This document shows, piece after piece, positions 52,101-63,955 of a stretch of DNA of 64,000 nucleotides (positions are counted from its first letter, which is position 1; every line of letters starts with the position of its first letter). The DNA comes from Rotaria sp. Silwood1 (Eukaryota; Rotifera; Eurotatoria; Philodinida; Philodinidae). The notes beneath the pieces are model-generated. The model saw only the letters and a program-made list of their open reading frames with translations, did no database searches and was not told the origin of the DNA. The translations under genes were made by a program, and so were the position numbers. The stretch lies in assembly GCA_905250075.1 (NCBI GenBank), contig CAJNOP010000017.1, positions 1,175,575 through 1,239,574 of the forward strand, in the 5' to 3' direction.

Positions 52101-53211
52101 TTTCATACCAAAACGTATATATCTCCATTGCTATTTTCTTGTGGTGACGGTGAACGATAAAATTGTTGTGCTGAAGATGTTGATGATAATTGTTGATTAT
52201 TATAGGGACTTCCAACACGTAAATCAGGTAATGAACCACCACGTGAATTTTGATTTGGTGGTAACAAGAGACTATTTGAATTATTATTTCCACTATTATA
52301 TTGTGAATTTAAAGCTGTATGAGTTGATAGAGGTATAAGATTTTGTTGTGGCACGGATAATGTTTGTATTGATGGATAAAAAGTATTTGTTCCATTATTA
52401 TCATAATTATTATTATTTAAATCATAATAATTGTGTGGTTGCAATTGTGAATTTGATATTTGTAAATGATGAGATTGATCATGAATATTATATGGAATTG
52501 TTTCATATTGAATATCATTGACATCAAAATTTAATTGTTGGTCTGAATAAATAAAAACAAATGAAAATTGTATTTAATAAAAAAAAAGGTTTAAATACAA
52601 ACTATTATTTTCATTATCAAGTTGAGCATGATAATGTGTAATAGGTGTTGGCATCACAGTTTGATGAAGACATGAATCTGAATGAGTTCTATAATGAAAA
52701 TAAAAATAGTCAACTAGAATTTCATTTATATTGTTTTTCATTTTGCTATTACCGTCTCCATGATGAATTATCAGGTGGTAGTAATAATCGATTGGAACCA
52801 TTGCTATTTTCAATCTAAATCAATAGCACTTTATATTTATACTTGTTAAGATATTCATAACCTACTTTTATAGATTGATTAAAATAATTGTTACTATTTG
52901 AATTATTTATCCCATTTGGTATCTAATAACAACCAAAATAAAGCATTTAATAATTTATTAAATTAGCTTTACTTCATATGTTGGTACAGGTACATCTAAT
53001 TTACTCTTTATTGATGGCACACGATCAGCCCTCTAGAAATAATATGGTTTTTTTTTTCAAATATATTTCCGTTTTATTCTATTTATATCTTTTCGCATAC
53101 TTGTTTAGCAGCCTCAACTTCATAAATAATTGTATTAAATGCCGCATCACCTTCCGCTTGTTTTTGTTGAATGAGAGCAATTTTTTCAGCAAATTTACGT
53201 GGACTACTCAT
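49130..53211 (-). CDS. CRTC: CREB-regulated transcription coactivator (CRTC/TORC)
   Basis: 12 exons: 53101..53211, 52973..53032, 52866..52922, 52753..52814, 52603..52688, 52109..52542, 51916..52053, 51672..51860, 51466..51614, 51286..51383, 49257..49366, 49130..49198. Sum 1563 nt, 520 residues, phases consistent. The N-terminus SSPRKFAEKIALIQQKQAE is the CREB-binding domain (PRKFSEKIAL in vertebrates). SSWRRTHSDSCLHQ (Ser100) is the SIK/AMPK phosphorylation and 14-3-3 site that holds the protein in the cytoplasm. GGSLPDLRV, SPRRHNSPSPDVSS and PNIILTG (about 455-461) are further family motifs; an acidic C-terminal region (FDNLLDPTDLQLND, LSVDPINCDD) is the transactivation domain. The middle is Gln/Asn/Ser-rich. 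Slightly shorter than human CRTCs (about 620-690). Role: enters the nucleus on dephosphorylation and boosts CREB-driven transcription. Intron 49367-51285 (1.9 kb) precedes the activation-domain exons. Confidence 0.92.
49367..51285 (-). other. Long CRTC intron
   Basis: 1.9 kb between the PNIILTG exon and the acidic C-terminal exons. No gene, RNA or repeat recognised. Confidence 0.6.
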
Positions 53212-56200
53212 CGTGAGTATTAATAATATGAGGTAATAGAAATAAGAAGTACTATATTAAACGAACCAAAAAGAACGTAAGAGACACGGTGAATATTAAG
53301 CAGAAGGAAGCAAAAAAAAAAGAAAACGACGAGAGGTGAAGAAAGCAAAAAAAATAAAAATGCAAAATCTGAAAGAAAAATAATCAATGAATATGTACAA
53401 ATGAGAACAAATGAAAAAAAAATATAGAAATATGTAACTTACAGAATAATTTATTTGTCAATACAATGAATAGGAATTGAATTCATTTTTTGATAGAAAT
53501 CCATCGATCGAACTATGGCATTGTCATTATTTTTATTTAATATCTTAAAACAAATAAAAGAAAGAAAAGAAAAATTACTTTGAAAAGCAAACAAATAGCG
53601 ATATGCACCTTTTTTTTTTTTTTTTTTATAATCACGATTTTATTTATTTATTTTTTTTTGTTTCTTCAATGATAAACTGAATAAGTATGCTGACGCATGA
53701 CGTGTCCTTCAAAAATATAATTAGAATATTATCCAAGTGAAAATCAAGATAAAATACATAGAGTTTAATCTCAAAGAAAACAAGAGAAAAAAAATGAAAC
53801 CTATGAAGGGATCAAATAGAATGGCATAAATCTTTTCTTGAGATTTATGTTGATAAGTTTTACTTTGTTGTTATTTGAAAAAGTGTACATGTTTTTTTTT
53901 CGACAATAAATTAACCAATAAGAATGATTAAGTATAATTTTGTAAAGTTCTGTTCAAATGAAAATTTTTTAATGATAAAAGAAAATTTTCTAAATATAAT
54001 TCATCACTTTTTTATGAATTATATTTGACACGACTCTATCGTCAATTATTTATTAGTGGCTGAATAGACCAATGAAAATTTATTTAAAATTAAAGAATTT
54101 ATTATTCTGCTTATTTTCTCATAGGATTAGATTTATTATATGATTACAATACAATTTTTATTAGTATAGAATCTATTTTCTCAAAATATTTCAGTCACTT
54201 ATAAGATAAGTATTCTATCTAATTGAAACACATGGATGACTTGGATGGAGGAAGGGCTAGAGGCATGTGACACTTACCCAATCAAGAAAAGTTCTTATTT
54301 TTCCCAATGGAACCGAAAATTTTTTTTTATGTGTTCACCCTCTCAAAACATTGCAACTGCTCCCCAAATGTTAACGGTCTCGGATCAGTCCTATAGAGAT
54401 AAATAAATTAGAGAAAAGTATTCATACAGCAAAGAAGTTTTATCATATCATAGATGTACAAAAAGGGCATCTATGATAGATAGAAATATAACTATAACAT
54501 TGATTATAGCTACATCATAAATGTCTATATTAACGTCTATCATGAGACTATTTTAGCTGTAAAGTAATTATTAACATTTTCTTATCAGAACACTTGACAT
54601 AAACAATTTTTTTCTATTGAAAACATCAACTAAAATGTCACATCATAATCTAATTAATTCTACATGTTATAATGAAACTCTAAATTGTTAAATAATGGTA
54701 TTTTCATATTGAGCTACCTGTTTATTGAATCTACAAACAGTCTTGTCAACTTCATGTAAGATTATAACATCTTGCATGTAATATGAAAAAGGGATATATG
54801 TCATAGAGGAAATTAATCTTAAATAGAATTCGTTTTTTTAATTAGGCGCCATTCTAAAAAATATTTTTTTTTTTATAATAAATTCTAATATTCTTTTGCA
54901 TTAAGAAAACAAAGCACATACCTGTTGTGTCTTTTTTATTAGACAGAGTATTCATTTTCATTTATTCATATTGTATAATATGCACTGATTACTTCTTTTG
55001 CATTGACATCCGACAATGATTTCCGAAAGTATTTTTATGCATAAGCAATATAACATTTAAAACTTTTAGACTATTGAATTTCTAGAGAAGGCAGTTATTA
55101 TTATACTATAGAAAATACATAAGTTGAAAAGTCTTTCGTTTTGAGATTGAAAAGTAGTTCAACAAAACTTACTAGCATCATAGATGAATCATACTCAATT
55201 CGAACATAAATAAATATAAATAAGAAAAGTTATAAGCTTAGAAAGTATTAGTGTTAACATGATTACAGATTTTTTTTTCATCAATACTCACACTCAAGAT
55301 TCTTATTTGAGCGTTTTCACGTTTATTTAGAAAGCACAAGAATCAACTATTGTTATCATAAAAGATACGTCAAGACACTCAAAAAAACAGCAAATCTTAC
55401 GTTGTGAAAACGTGCAAAATTGTTTTTTTCTACAATATTTTGACTTGTTTTACAGATAAGAATGGCTTTTTAAAGTGTGGTATATGTCAGAAATATAAAA
55501 AGAAAAACTGTTATACGTTTTCCAGATGTAAACGTTTGCCTTCCTCTTTGAGCGTCTTAATACATATTTTATGATGAAATTAATTAGCTGGTTTTAGTAT
55601 TTTCTGAGTGAACACGAAAGCAAACCATATTTAAGATATTTAAACGTGTTTTCAGAAATTCTTATTCACTTGAGAAGTTCTTTACTGAATATGTTTTTTT
55701 GATATTTTTTTTAATTTTGAAATCTTTTAAAAATTCTGTTTAATTTTGTCTGAATCTCAACTTTTTCTGATACATATTTACTTATAACTCAAGTACTTCT
55801 ATTTGATAACACACTTTCTCTTATCTATAAACAATGTTTGGAAGTATAACAGATCACAATAACTTATAAGAGATCAAAGTACTTTATAGAAAAATATGGT
55901 GTATATTTTTTCTTCAAAAAAAATGAACTATGAGTGAACTTTGAACGAATACAATTTGTTTTTCTACTAAAAATCTATCGACCACTAGAAACTTTTTATT
56001 TCATACAAACTGCATTCAAAAGTCAGTTTCTGATGTATATCGATAGCATAGGCGATGATTTCTGTAGCGTTACCAACTGGTTACACGACTGGAAATATGA
56101 GCATAAGAATAATTACGATTTCTATGACTTGTATAAAAGGCATGTCTTCATGTATTTTCTGTAGGCACATGCTAGTCTGAATGCAAAACAACAGTCATAA

Positions 56201-56391
56201 GTAACCATATTGCATTTTAGTTCGCCATAGTGCCGGTATACTAGTAGTAGATTGTCGGTCAGTGACCAAATATCGCTGTACCACAGTAGAGTAGCTATCA
56301 GACAATAACCAACAGTCTATGAATAGTTATTCTAAAACAACAATAAATAAAATTTATAATAAACTTGTTCATATGAAAATATTTCAGATAA
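53212..56391. promoter_or_regulatory. Divergent intergenic region between CRTC and membrane-protein gene
   Basis: 3.2 kb holding the promoters of both genes. About 480 bp upstream of the CRTC start lie two CRE half-sites (TGACG at 53691, TGACGTG at 53698). A long T-run lies at about 53610-53627. An acceptor (ATTTCAG) four bases before the ATG at 56392 shows that the plus-strand gene has an intron in its 5' UTR, so its promoter is further left. Otherwise nothing recognised. Confidence 0.45.
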
Positions 56392-57297
56392 ATGGCGTCA
56401 CATCGTTTCGAAGTAACGCTTGTACCTGAATCAAATTCTAATGTTTCATCAATTGAACAATCTGAAATAATTCCATCAATTCATATTGAAAATGAAACTC
56501 CATTACCACTGCCACCATTACCTACTTCTCTTTCATCAATTTATGAAAAGAATAAAAATCGAACATCATCACGATTATTCAGTGCAGCTTTATTACGAAA
56601 ATCTTTAGATATTCGTCGTCGTGCTACAATTGCAGCAGCAGCTGGATCTACTAGTGAGCAACTAAAAAAGAGTTCATCAGTCGATGCTATTCATAAAACT
56701 GAATCGAAATCGAGATCTCCATCTGCAACTAGTCGAACAGATATTACTACCGGTAATGACGTTGAAGAATCTGATACATATTCAACAGTACAATCAAATA
56801 ATTATGATACAAATCCATTACGTATAACAAATAAATTTCTTCAAGAACTTCGTGCAAAACGTCGACAATTACGTGAAAAATCAAAAAATATGTCCATTGA
56901 TCAACGTATAGATTTAAATCGTCGACAAAATCAACGATCAATTATACGTGCACAAGATATATTTGATGTACATTTTCAATTAAATGATGATGATGATGAT
57001 GATCAATTACCATTATTAGAACCAAATTTATATACTGAAGAACATCAAGAAAAAATTCGTAATGATATTTATAATGAATTAAATCGTCAACGTACAAAAC
57101 AATATCATAAATATAAAAGGCATTTATTATTGGGTCGATCATTATTAATGTTTATGACATCATTATTAGCATTCATGAGTTTAACATTAATCTATGTTGT
57201 ATTCGATTTCTATAAGCGAGCAAATTATTCAGATGCAAAACTACCAGAAAACAAATTTATATCAATGATTCATGATAAAACAACAAATTTAAATTGA
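56392..57297 (+). CDS. Single-pass membrane protein of unknown function
   Basis: One uninterrupted coding exon, 301 residues, beginning MASHRFEVTL. Residues 1-240 are soluble and mostly disordered: a proline patch (PLPLPPLPTS, 37-46), a basic segment (RLFSAALLRKSLDIRRR), Ser-rich stretches, a basic helix (ELRAKRRQLREKSK, 152-165) and a run of Asp (199-204). A hydrophobic segment at about 249-273 (LLMFMTSLLAFMSLTLIYVV) preceded by KYKRH predicts one membrane span with the long N-terminus in the cytoplasm and about 28 residues outside. No signal peptide and no known family recognised. A splice acceptor just before the ATG implies a 5' UTR intron. AATAAA at 57499 follows. Codon use and base composition match neighbouring genes, so it is probably a real host gene. 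Confidence 0.75.
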   Translation: MASHRFEVTLVPESNSNVSSIEQSEIIPSIHIENETPLPLPPLPTSLSSIYEKNKNRTSSRLFSAALLRKSLDIRRRATIAAAAGSTSEQLKKSSSVDAIHKTESKSRSPSATSRTDITTGNDVEESDTYSTVQSNNYDTNPLRITNKFLQELRAKRRQLREKSKNMSIDQRIDLNRRQNQRSIIRAQDIFDVHFQLNDDDDDDQLPLLEPNLYTEEHQEKIRNDIYNELNRQRTKQYHKYKRHLLLGRSLLMFMTSLLAFMSLTLIYVVFDFYKRANYSDAKLPENKFISMIHDKTTNLN

Positions 57298-57498
57298 TCA
57301 GATACAATAAGCATCCAAGACTTTAGTCGTATATTAGATATATATCTTATTCATGTTTATCGCTCAATGCAAATCGATTTTTCATAGATCATATTTTTCA
57401 AATTGTAATTTACTATCTGCAATATACTTTTGTTTTGTCACTATTATGATATAGACAGTCACTGTAGCTTTGTCTGTATGTAGTTTGTATTTATTTTA

Positions 57499-57504
57499 AA
57501 TAAA
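57499..57504 (+). promoter_or_regulatory. Poly(A) signal, membrane-protein gene
   Basis: AATAAA about 200 nt past the stop codon. Confidence 0.5.
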
Positions 57505-59885
57505 GAATGAATTTAGTCATGAGGATGACGTGTAAATATTTTTCAAATCTTTTCTCGGATATGTTGAAGTAGAAGTGAATCACTTCATGAATATATTATG
57601 GTTAGCGCATAAAGAAATATCTTTTTAGTAATTTCGAAACTCGTTGTCTATTGTTCATCTTATTGACATACTTTTTTTTTAATCAGGAGATTGCACTTGA
57701 AACAGATTACAATGTTATATTGAATATGATCCAAAAATTATTTTGCATGTATTCCAAAAAATGATGAGGAATCAAGGGATACTAACAAATTTAAAATAAA
57801 TAGAAGAATGATGAGGGATTAATGAAAATCTATTCTGATTTTTCAGCGATGTACTTTTGTTATGAATAAACAATTTGTCAATAGTAAACGATTAAAAAAA
57901 CACTAACTCTATCCATTTATTACGCTCGTTCGGTTGCTTGCATTCATGAGAGAAGCACCCCATGTAGTACCCCGTGTTTGAAATGAGACATCACTCATCA
58001 TATGGAGTCTGTCGAGACTAGAAAATATCACGAAGGATATCTCTTCATGATACTTGTAAAAAAATCAATAAATCAAATTTTGACCAGAAACTGTGTTCTT
58101 AAACAACTCTTGTGATTATTAGAGTATTCTAAAAAATTTAGCCAAAAACAACGATTCCTTCTTGAGATATCAAATATCCCAAAACATCGTAATATCCTAT
58201 GAAAAAAGACAGACAATCTAAGTGTTGTGAAGATTTAATATGTCAAGAAGAAATCGCTCTTTTTGACTGAAACATTTAAGATACTCTAACGGTCTCAAGA
58301 GCTGTTTATGAGCAAAGTTTCAGATAAAAACTCGCTCGTTCGATTTTTTTATAAGTACCGTACCAACGGTAAACAATGCAGCGGAACGATCATAACTCCA
58401 GGAGAATAACACACGACAGCCTGGCGTGTTACTCTTGTTAGTTCGCACAAAAAATATTTCGAGAGGTGAAATACCTGTTGAAACAAGCAATGTCAAGGTG
58501 ATATCGTATTAAGACCCACAAACAAGGACTACCGTTATGTAAATTGCATTTTAGCATAATGATATTCGGCGATTGTCGCCTCACCTCCATTAAAAATGCT
58601 ATACAGATCATTTTCGTGCATCAAACTTGAATAATCATTGCGCACCACCTTCGCATGATTCAAATCCATAAAATTATTATTTATGAAACGTAGCCACTGA
58701 AACTATGCACTGACAATATAATATGACATAGTTTATATAAATAGATAAACGCAAACAGGTTAACTAAAAGTTTGTAAAAGGAAGAAAATTTAAATATTTT
58801 ATGCTTGATTTGATTGTGTGATTATATCCTGTTTAATTGAAATCGAAGAGACTATTTTTAAAAATATCAGAGTTCTTTGGTCTCAAACTCAAATTGGAAA
58901 TTTGATGTTTTTTTTTACTTTTTTCTATGTTTCATCTGCAACAAAATATATTTATTACATACAATATTAGTCAGCCGACAGAGCGAAAAAAGCATAGCGT
59001 TTTAATCGAATCAGTATCAAATGCACTACGCGTGACGACTTCTTAGAAAATTAAATGGGCCGAGATTTTCTTTAATATTAGAAGATAGAAAAAAAAATTC
59101 TCTATCAAGCTGTACTTTTACTTCTTTCTAAAAAAGTCATTGTAACCGAGACGTAATCGATACAATCTGGTCAATAGAAACAAAGATAGCCTATAATGGC
59201 TTCAGCATGGAATAGTAACAAGGTTCCGAATAGCAAGTGTACATTGCAGAATCAACATGTACGAAACCCTTGCTAAATCCAATTTACACGCTATTTTACA
59301 CGCTGCTGGCAAAGGTAACATGTACGCAATACACTCTGTCTATGAAATTAACACTTTGTTCTTCGCCGAAAAATTTTTTTGTTGATGAATTAATATTAAT
59401 ATGAGTGAACGGTAAAATGTACAACACGATCTCTTCTGACCAATTTTACTATCGACTAATCCTTTTGTTTATTCAATCTTACGCATTTGTTTTACACTTC
59501 TGATCAGACATTAATATGAACACGTTTATTTTTCTAGATTATTTGATAAACTTCGATCTCTACACTGTGGTACCCTTTGCTTACGAAAAGTTAAATGTAC
59601 ACGTACCATTTGCTAGGTCAAACAAAGTGTACGAAAACATTTTGATTCTGAAGTCCATTTGGAACCTTGCTAAAGGATGAAACACATCAGAAAAAATAAA
59701 TCGTCTGAAAAAATGATTTAAGTTGGAATAAACCAATCACGTTGATTAATTCATTTTATTTTTTCAATCTGTTTTGGAGGAAATAGAAAAATACGTTATT
59801 GTCTGTATGCACGATATCGGTCAAATAGAACAAATGATTGTATGCATATAGATATTGACCTTCATAAGTTGACAAGAATAGATAA
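57505..59885. other. Intergenic region, 2.4 kb
   Basis: No gene seen. It contains a possible degraded inverted-repeat element (59219-59670) and, at its right end, the promoter of the F-box gene. Confidence 0.45.
59219..59670. mobile_element. Possible degraded inverted-repeat element
   Basis: The left end CAAGGTTCCGAAT and the right end, reversed, GCAAGGTTCCAAAT match, followed on both sides by a diverged CAGAATCA block. TAA occurs on both flanks, which would suit PIF/Harbinger insertion. Only about 12 terminal bases match well. Confidence 0.3.
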
Positions 59886-62520
59886 ATGAACATAAACATG
59901 GAATATTCATGCGTTGGATTTAACGATTTACCTGATGAAATTCTGATGATTATTTTCAAAAAAATAAACAATCTTGAAGTACTTTATTCTTTGCAAGGTG
60001 TTAATCAACGATTAAATAAAATTGTTCAAGATTCGACTTTTACAAGTCGTTTGACTTCTGTCAAAAGATGCTCAGATAATTTTATCGATGTATTTCATTG
60101 TAATATGATGCTTAATCGATTTTGTTTACAAATTTTACCTGAAATTCATGATAAAATCAAATGGCTTGATCTTGAATCATCATCTATGAAGAATGTTTTA
60201 TGTGCTGCTGATTATCCTAATTTGTATGGTCTTGGCCTTTATAATATTAATGAAGAGTCAGTTCGATGTCTTTTTACTGGTAAGAAATTTCAATTGAATT
60301 ATTTTTATTCTAAATAAATAAAAGATTTCTCAAACTTATTCTTACAAATGATTAAATCATTTGAATGAATATACTTAGGGTCATCGAAAAGTAGTGGTGG
60401 AGGTACTTTTTTTTCTTATAGAAAGCTTGAAAAACTATTCTTTTTTTATTAATCGATAGAGCGTCTTTCGCTCTATTTTTCTATGCTATTTGATTACTAT
60501 TCAACTAATATCATAATAATAAAATTTTGATAAGAACTATTTTTGTTCAAAACTAGCTGGTAGCATTAGGTCATAACGAATGGCACACTTTTGCATTTCA
60601 CTTTATGATCAGTTAATGCGTTGTATTAAAAAAACCAAAATATACAAGTACAAGATACAGCGTGAAAAGCAGTACAATTTACAAAGAACAATTATAAAAA
60701 GATGAGATAAGAAAAAACGAAGTCGTCTTTTACCAAAAAAAAATCTCGCTTTCGCAGCGTCGAAATTTACACGCTCAGAGTCTTGTTCATTTTGAAAACA
60801 AAAAAGTATAACTATAAAATAAGTGATCTTATGTAAATTTTAGAGCTTTTCACGCTGCATCTTGTACTTGTATATTTTGGTTTTTTAATACAATACATTA
60901 AGTGATGATACCATGAAATATAAAAGTGCCTCATTTTTTTATGTCACATCCATTATGATCTAATATGCTACCAGCTAGTTTTCAACAAAAACAGTTCTTA
61001 TCGAAATTTTATTATTATGATATTAGTCGACTAGTAATCAAATAGCATAGAAAAGAGAGCGAAAGACGCTCTATCTGTTTATAAAAAAAAGAAAATTTTT
61101 TCAAGCTTTCTATAAGAAAAAAAACAGTATCTACGCCACTACTTTTGGATAACCCTCAAATATTAATATTATTTTCATAGATTTTTTTCTTATTAATATT
61201 GTAATTTATGTTTAGATGAAACTCTTTCATCTGGTATATTTAAAAATCAGATTAGAACACTTTTTCTTACAATTGATAATAATAATGATAATTATGAAGA
61301 AATGGTATTGTCAGCAACAAGCATAGTTAATTACATTTTGAATGTTTGCACTAATCTAATTTGTTTAATGTTATATGAATCATCGTATAAAAATCGTGTT
61401 CGATTATTGTTGGATGATGAATTTCTTCCTACTTTTCGTTCTTCAACTCTTTTAAAATTGAATATCAGAGTACAATGTTTTGATGATTGTCTTCATCTTC
61501 TCGATGGTCGATTTAATCAACTTCATACGCTCTGTGTTGATTTGGTTCATATTCATCATCCACAAGAAATTATAAATCAAGTAAGTTTTATAAGAAAAAT
61601 CTTTTATATTGTTAAATAACAAAAGAAGTGTTATTTTTTAGGGTGATTTACCAAACCTAAAGTGTTTTTCTCTATCCTGTTATTTAGCAACAAGTTATTA
61701 CAATGCATTGATCCTACCACTTCTATATCGAATGTCAAATCTAGAACAACTCGGTTTGTATATTGCAACTACTATTAATACAACATTTATTGATGGAAAT
61801 CATTTAAAGAGAGATATTATTAATCGTATGTCACGATTAAAGCAATTTACATTTTATATTCATTCATCTATGATTAATTGTAATCAATTGGATTTTCCAT
61901 CAACAGAAGATATTCAACGCACATTCATTGACTTTCCAAATAATAATATAATTTCTTATGTTGATTATTTTCCAGAAGCAAAAGAAAGTCAATGTCATAT
62001 TTACTCTTATCCATCTTTTATGCCATATTACGACAATATTACAAATAATTTTCCAGGTGGATTATACAAATATGTTCGTGCGATATCATTATTTGATGAA
62101 TATCCTTTTGAACATGAATTTTTTCTTCGAATTCAAAAATCATTTCCATTTATAGAAGAATTATCTGTGATTAATTATAAATCACAAAATGAAAAACAAT
62201 CTTATGAATCAAACAATGACTGTCAAAATTTATCTCTTATTGAATATTCCTTTCTTAATGACCTTGCTATTGTCAAGGTTCATGATGATTATATAGAACA
62301 ATTTCTATTTAATACTAAAACATATTTACAAAATAATGTTCTTCTTCATATCAATTATGAATCTTTGCAACGAGTAACATACAATTTCACAAGAGAAAAT
62401 ACACGAATTAACTGTGCCAAAATAAATAAACTACAATTATATGGTGAAGCAACATGTCCAAATTCTTCTTTACAAGAATATTTTCCTTATGCAAAAATAT
62501 CTTATCTAAGAAGATTTTGA
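59886..62520 (+). CDS. F-box protein with LRR-like C-terminal region
   Basis: Three exons: 59886..60279, 61216..61580, 61642..62520; sum 1638 nt, 545 residues, phases consistent. Residues 12-50 form an F-box (FNDLPDEILMIIFKKI, then LYSLQGVNQRLNKIV), the segment that binds Skp1 in SCF ubiquitin ligases. The rest repeats patterns such as KWLDLESS, LPNLKCFSLS, MSNLEQLGLY, MSRLKQFTFYI and FPFIEELSVI, an irregular LRR-like solenoid that would bind substrate. There is no signal peptide or membrane span. Such F-box genes commonly occur as large, fast-evolving families. The first intron is unusually long (936 nt) because it holds a foldback element; the second is 61 nt. The start at 59886 is the first ATG, with a second in-frame ATG four codons on. 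AATAAA at 62530, ten bases after the stop, may be the poly(A) signal. Confidence 0.85.
60378..61155. mobile_element. Foldback MITE (mariner-like ends) inside F-box intron
   Basis: Two inverted arms, about 60378-60685 and 60831-61155, match at roughly 85 percent with small indels around a spacer of about 145 bp. The ends read GGGTCATCGAAAAGTAGTGG and, reversed, GGGTTATCCAAAAGTAGTGG. The left flank is TA; the right flank is TC, possibly a mutated TA, which suits a Tc1/mariner-type element. No coding content. Confidence 0.8.
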
Positions 62521-62529
62521 AAGACAACA

Positions 62530-62535
62530 AATAAA
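62530..62535 (+). promoter_or_regulatory. Possible poly(A) signal, F-box gene
   Basis: AATAAA ten bases past the stop codon; close but possible. Confidence 0.35.
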
Positions 62536-62560
62536 GTATTTTAATTAAAGACAAATAGAA

Positions 62561-63950
62561 CTAGACCTCCACCCGGCCTGAGGCCGGCTAGAAAAGTCGG
62601 CTGACTGCAGGGCCCGAAAAATATCGAAGAATAATTCTATACGACATCTACCATTTCTAAACCTAACGCTCCTCAAAGTTTTTAAATGTTTGACAACAAT
62701 ATTTAGATAAATACAATTTGTATAAAATGATGAATAGCTATTAGACTGAAAGATGAAATTTTTTTTGTATGATGTCAGAGAAAAGAACAATTAAATTGAT
62801 ATAGATACACATGTGTCTGGTGTTGCAAATGATTTTAACATAATGAATTTGGACCGAAGTCAGAACAGATATTTTCTGTGTTTAAATCATTCACTCCACT
62901 AGGTAATATGCTCTTGGCAAAACATTATCATCTATTTTGTCTGATTTACGCACGCCATAGAACGTTTTATCTAAACGTACTAGACTCTTCCATGGATGAA
63001 TTTAAGTTATACTATATGATAATTAAAGTGTATATGCACATAAGATCTGAGTAATGAATGGTCCTTTAAAACTGAGTCACGTATAACCATATAAGGAAAC
63101 TATCAGCTGTTAATTATGGAAAATGATACTCAGAAGCTGAGAACGAGTGGCTGACTTAAATCGTGACTCATGCGTAATTATCATTCTTTTCGTTATATTT
63201 CTATCTCCCGTTTGGAGTCGAATTTTGAAAAACGGCTTGCAGATGTGCACTCGTCACGGTCTCACGATTTCGGCAATCTTTTTCTCAGTTTGAAATGATC
63301 ATTAGTTACAGAGAACGAGTGGCTGACTTAAATCGTGACTCATGCGTCGAGAACAAGGAGAAGAAGAAGAAGAAGAAGACTAGACCTCTAGCCGGCCCAA
63401 GGCCGGCTAGAAAAGTCGGCTGACTGCAGAGCCCGAAAAATATCAAAACCTGGTCCTATACGACATCTACTATTTCTATACCCAAGAGTTGTGTAGAGGA
63501 AATCATAATGAATCTGAATCGTAGATTTCCATATAAGGAAGCTCTCAGCTGTTCATTATCGCTCATCGTCTCATCTGTCTAAACCATGAAGAGATTTTTT
63601 TAAATGCTTGAGACTTCTTCGTGGATGAATTTCAGCTATGCAAAACGATAATTAAAGTATATATGCACATAAGATCTAAAATATGAATGGTCTTTTAAGA
63701 CTAAATCACGCATACCCATATAAGGAAATTATCAGCTGTTAATTATTCATTTTCACCATTCGTATATCTTCCGAACGCTGCCAAATTTCGAAAAACGGAT
63801 TTCAGATGTGCACTCGTCACGTTCTCAGGATCTCGCCAAACTTTTTTTCGACTGAAAATGATGCTCAGAAGCTGAGAACGAGTGGCTGACTTGAATCGTG
63901 ACTCATGCGTCGAGAACAAGGAGAAGAAGAAGAAGAAGAAGAAGAAGAAT
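62561..63950. repeat. Directly repeated unit with GC-rich hairpins and GAA runs
   Basis: Two copies start at 62561 and 63380 (CTAGACCTC or TAGACCTC), offset about 820 bp. Shared blocks: a perfect hairpin (AGCCGGCCCAAGGCCGGCT in copy 2), GTCGGCTGACTGCAG, TACGACATCTAC, ATGCACATAAGATCT, CATATAAGGAAA with TATCAGCTGTTAATTAT, GATGTGCACTCGTCACG, GAACGAGTGGCTGACTT and TCGTGACTCATGCGTCGAGA followed by a GAA run (63356-63379 and 63919-63949). Copy 1 has an extra internal repeat of the GAACGAGTGGC block. The order is the same in both, so this is a tandem duplication of a longer unit. It could be a transposon's monomeric 5' region or LTR-like sequence. Confidence 0.75.
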
Positions 63951-63955
63951 TTACC

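Noticed and set aside
62561-62640. Hammerhead-like core (CTGACTG ... CGAAAA) in the hairpin unit
   Set aside because: The invariant CTGANGA is not met (T where G is required), and the stem pairing does not fit. It is better described as two plain hairpins.
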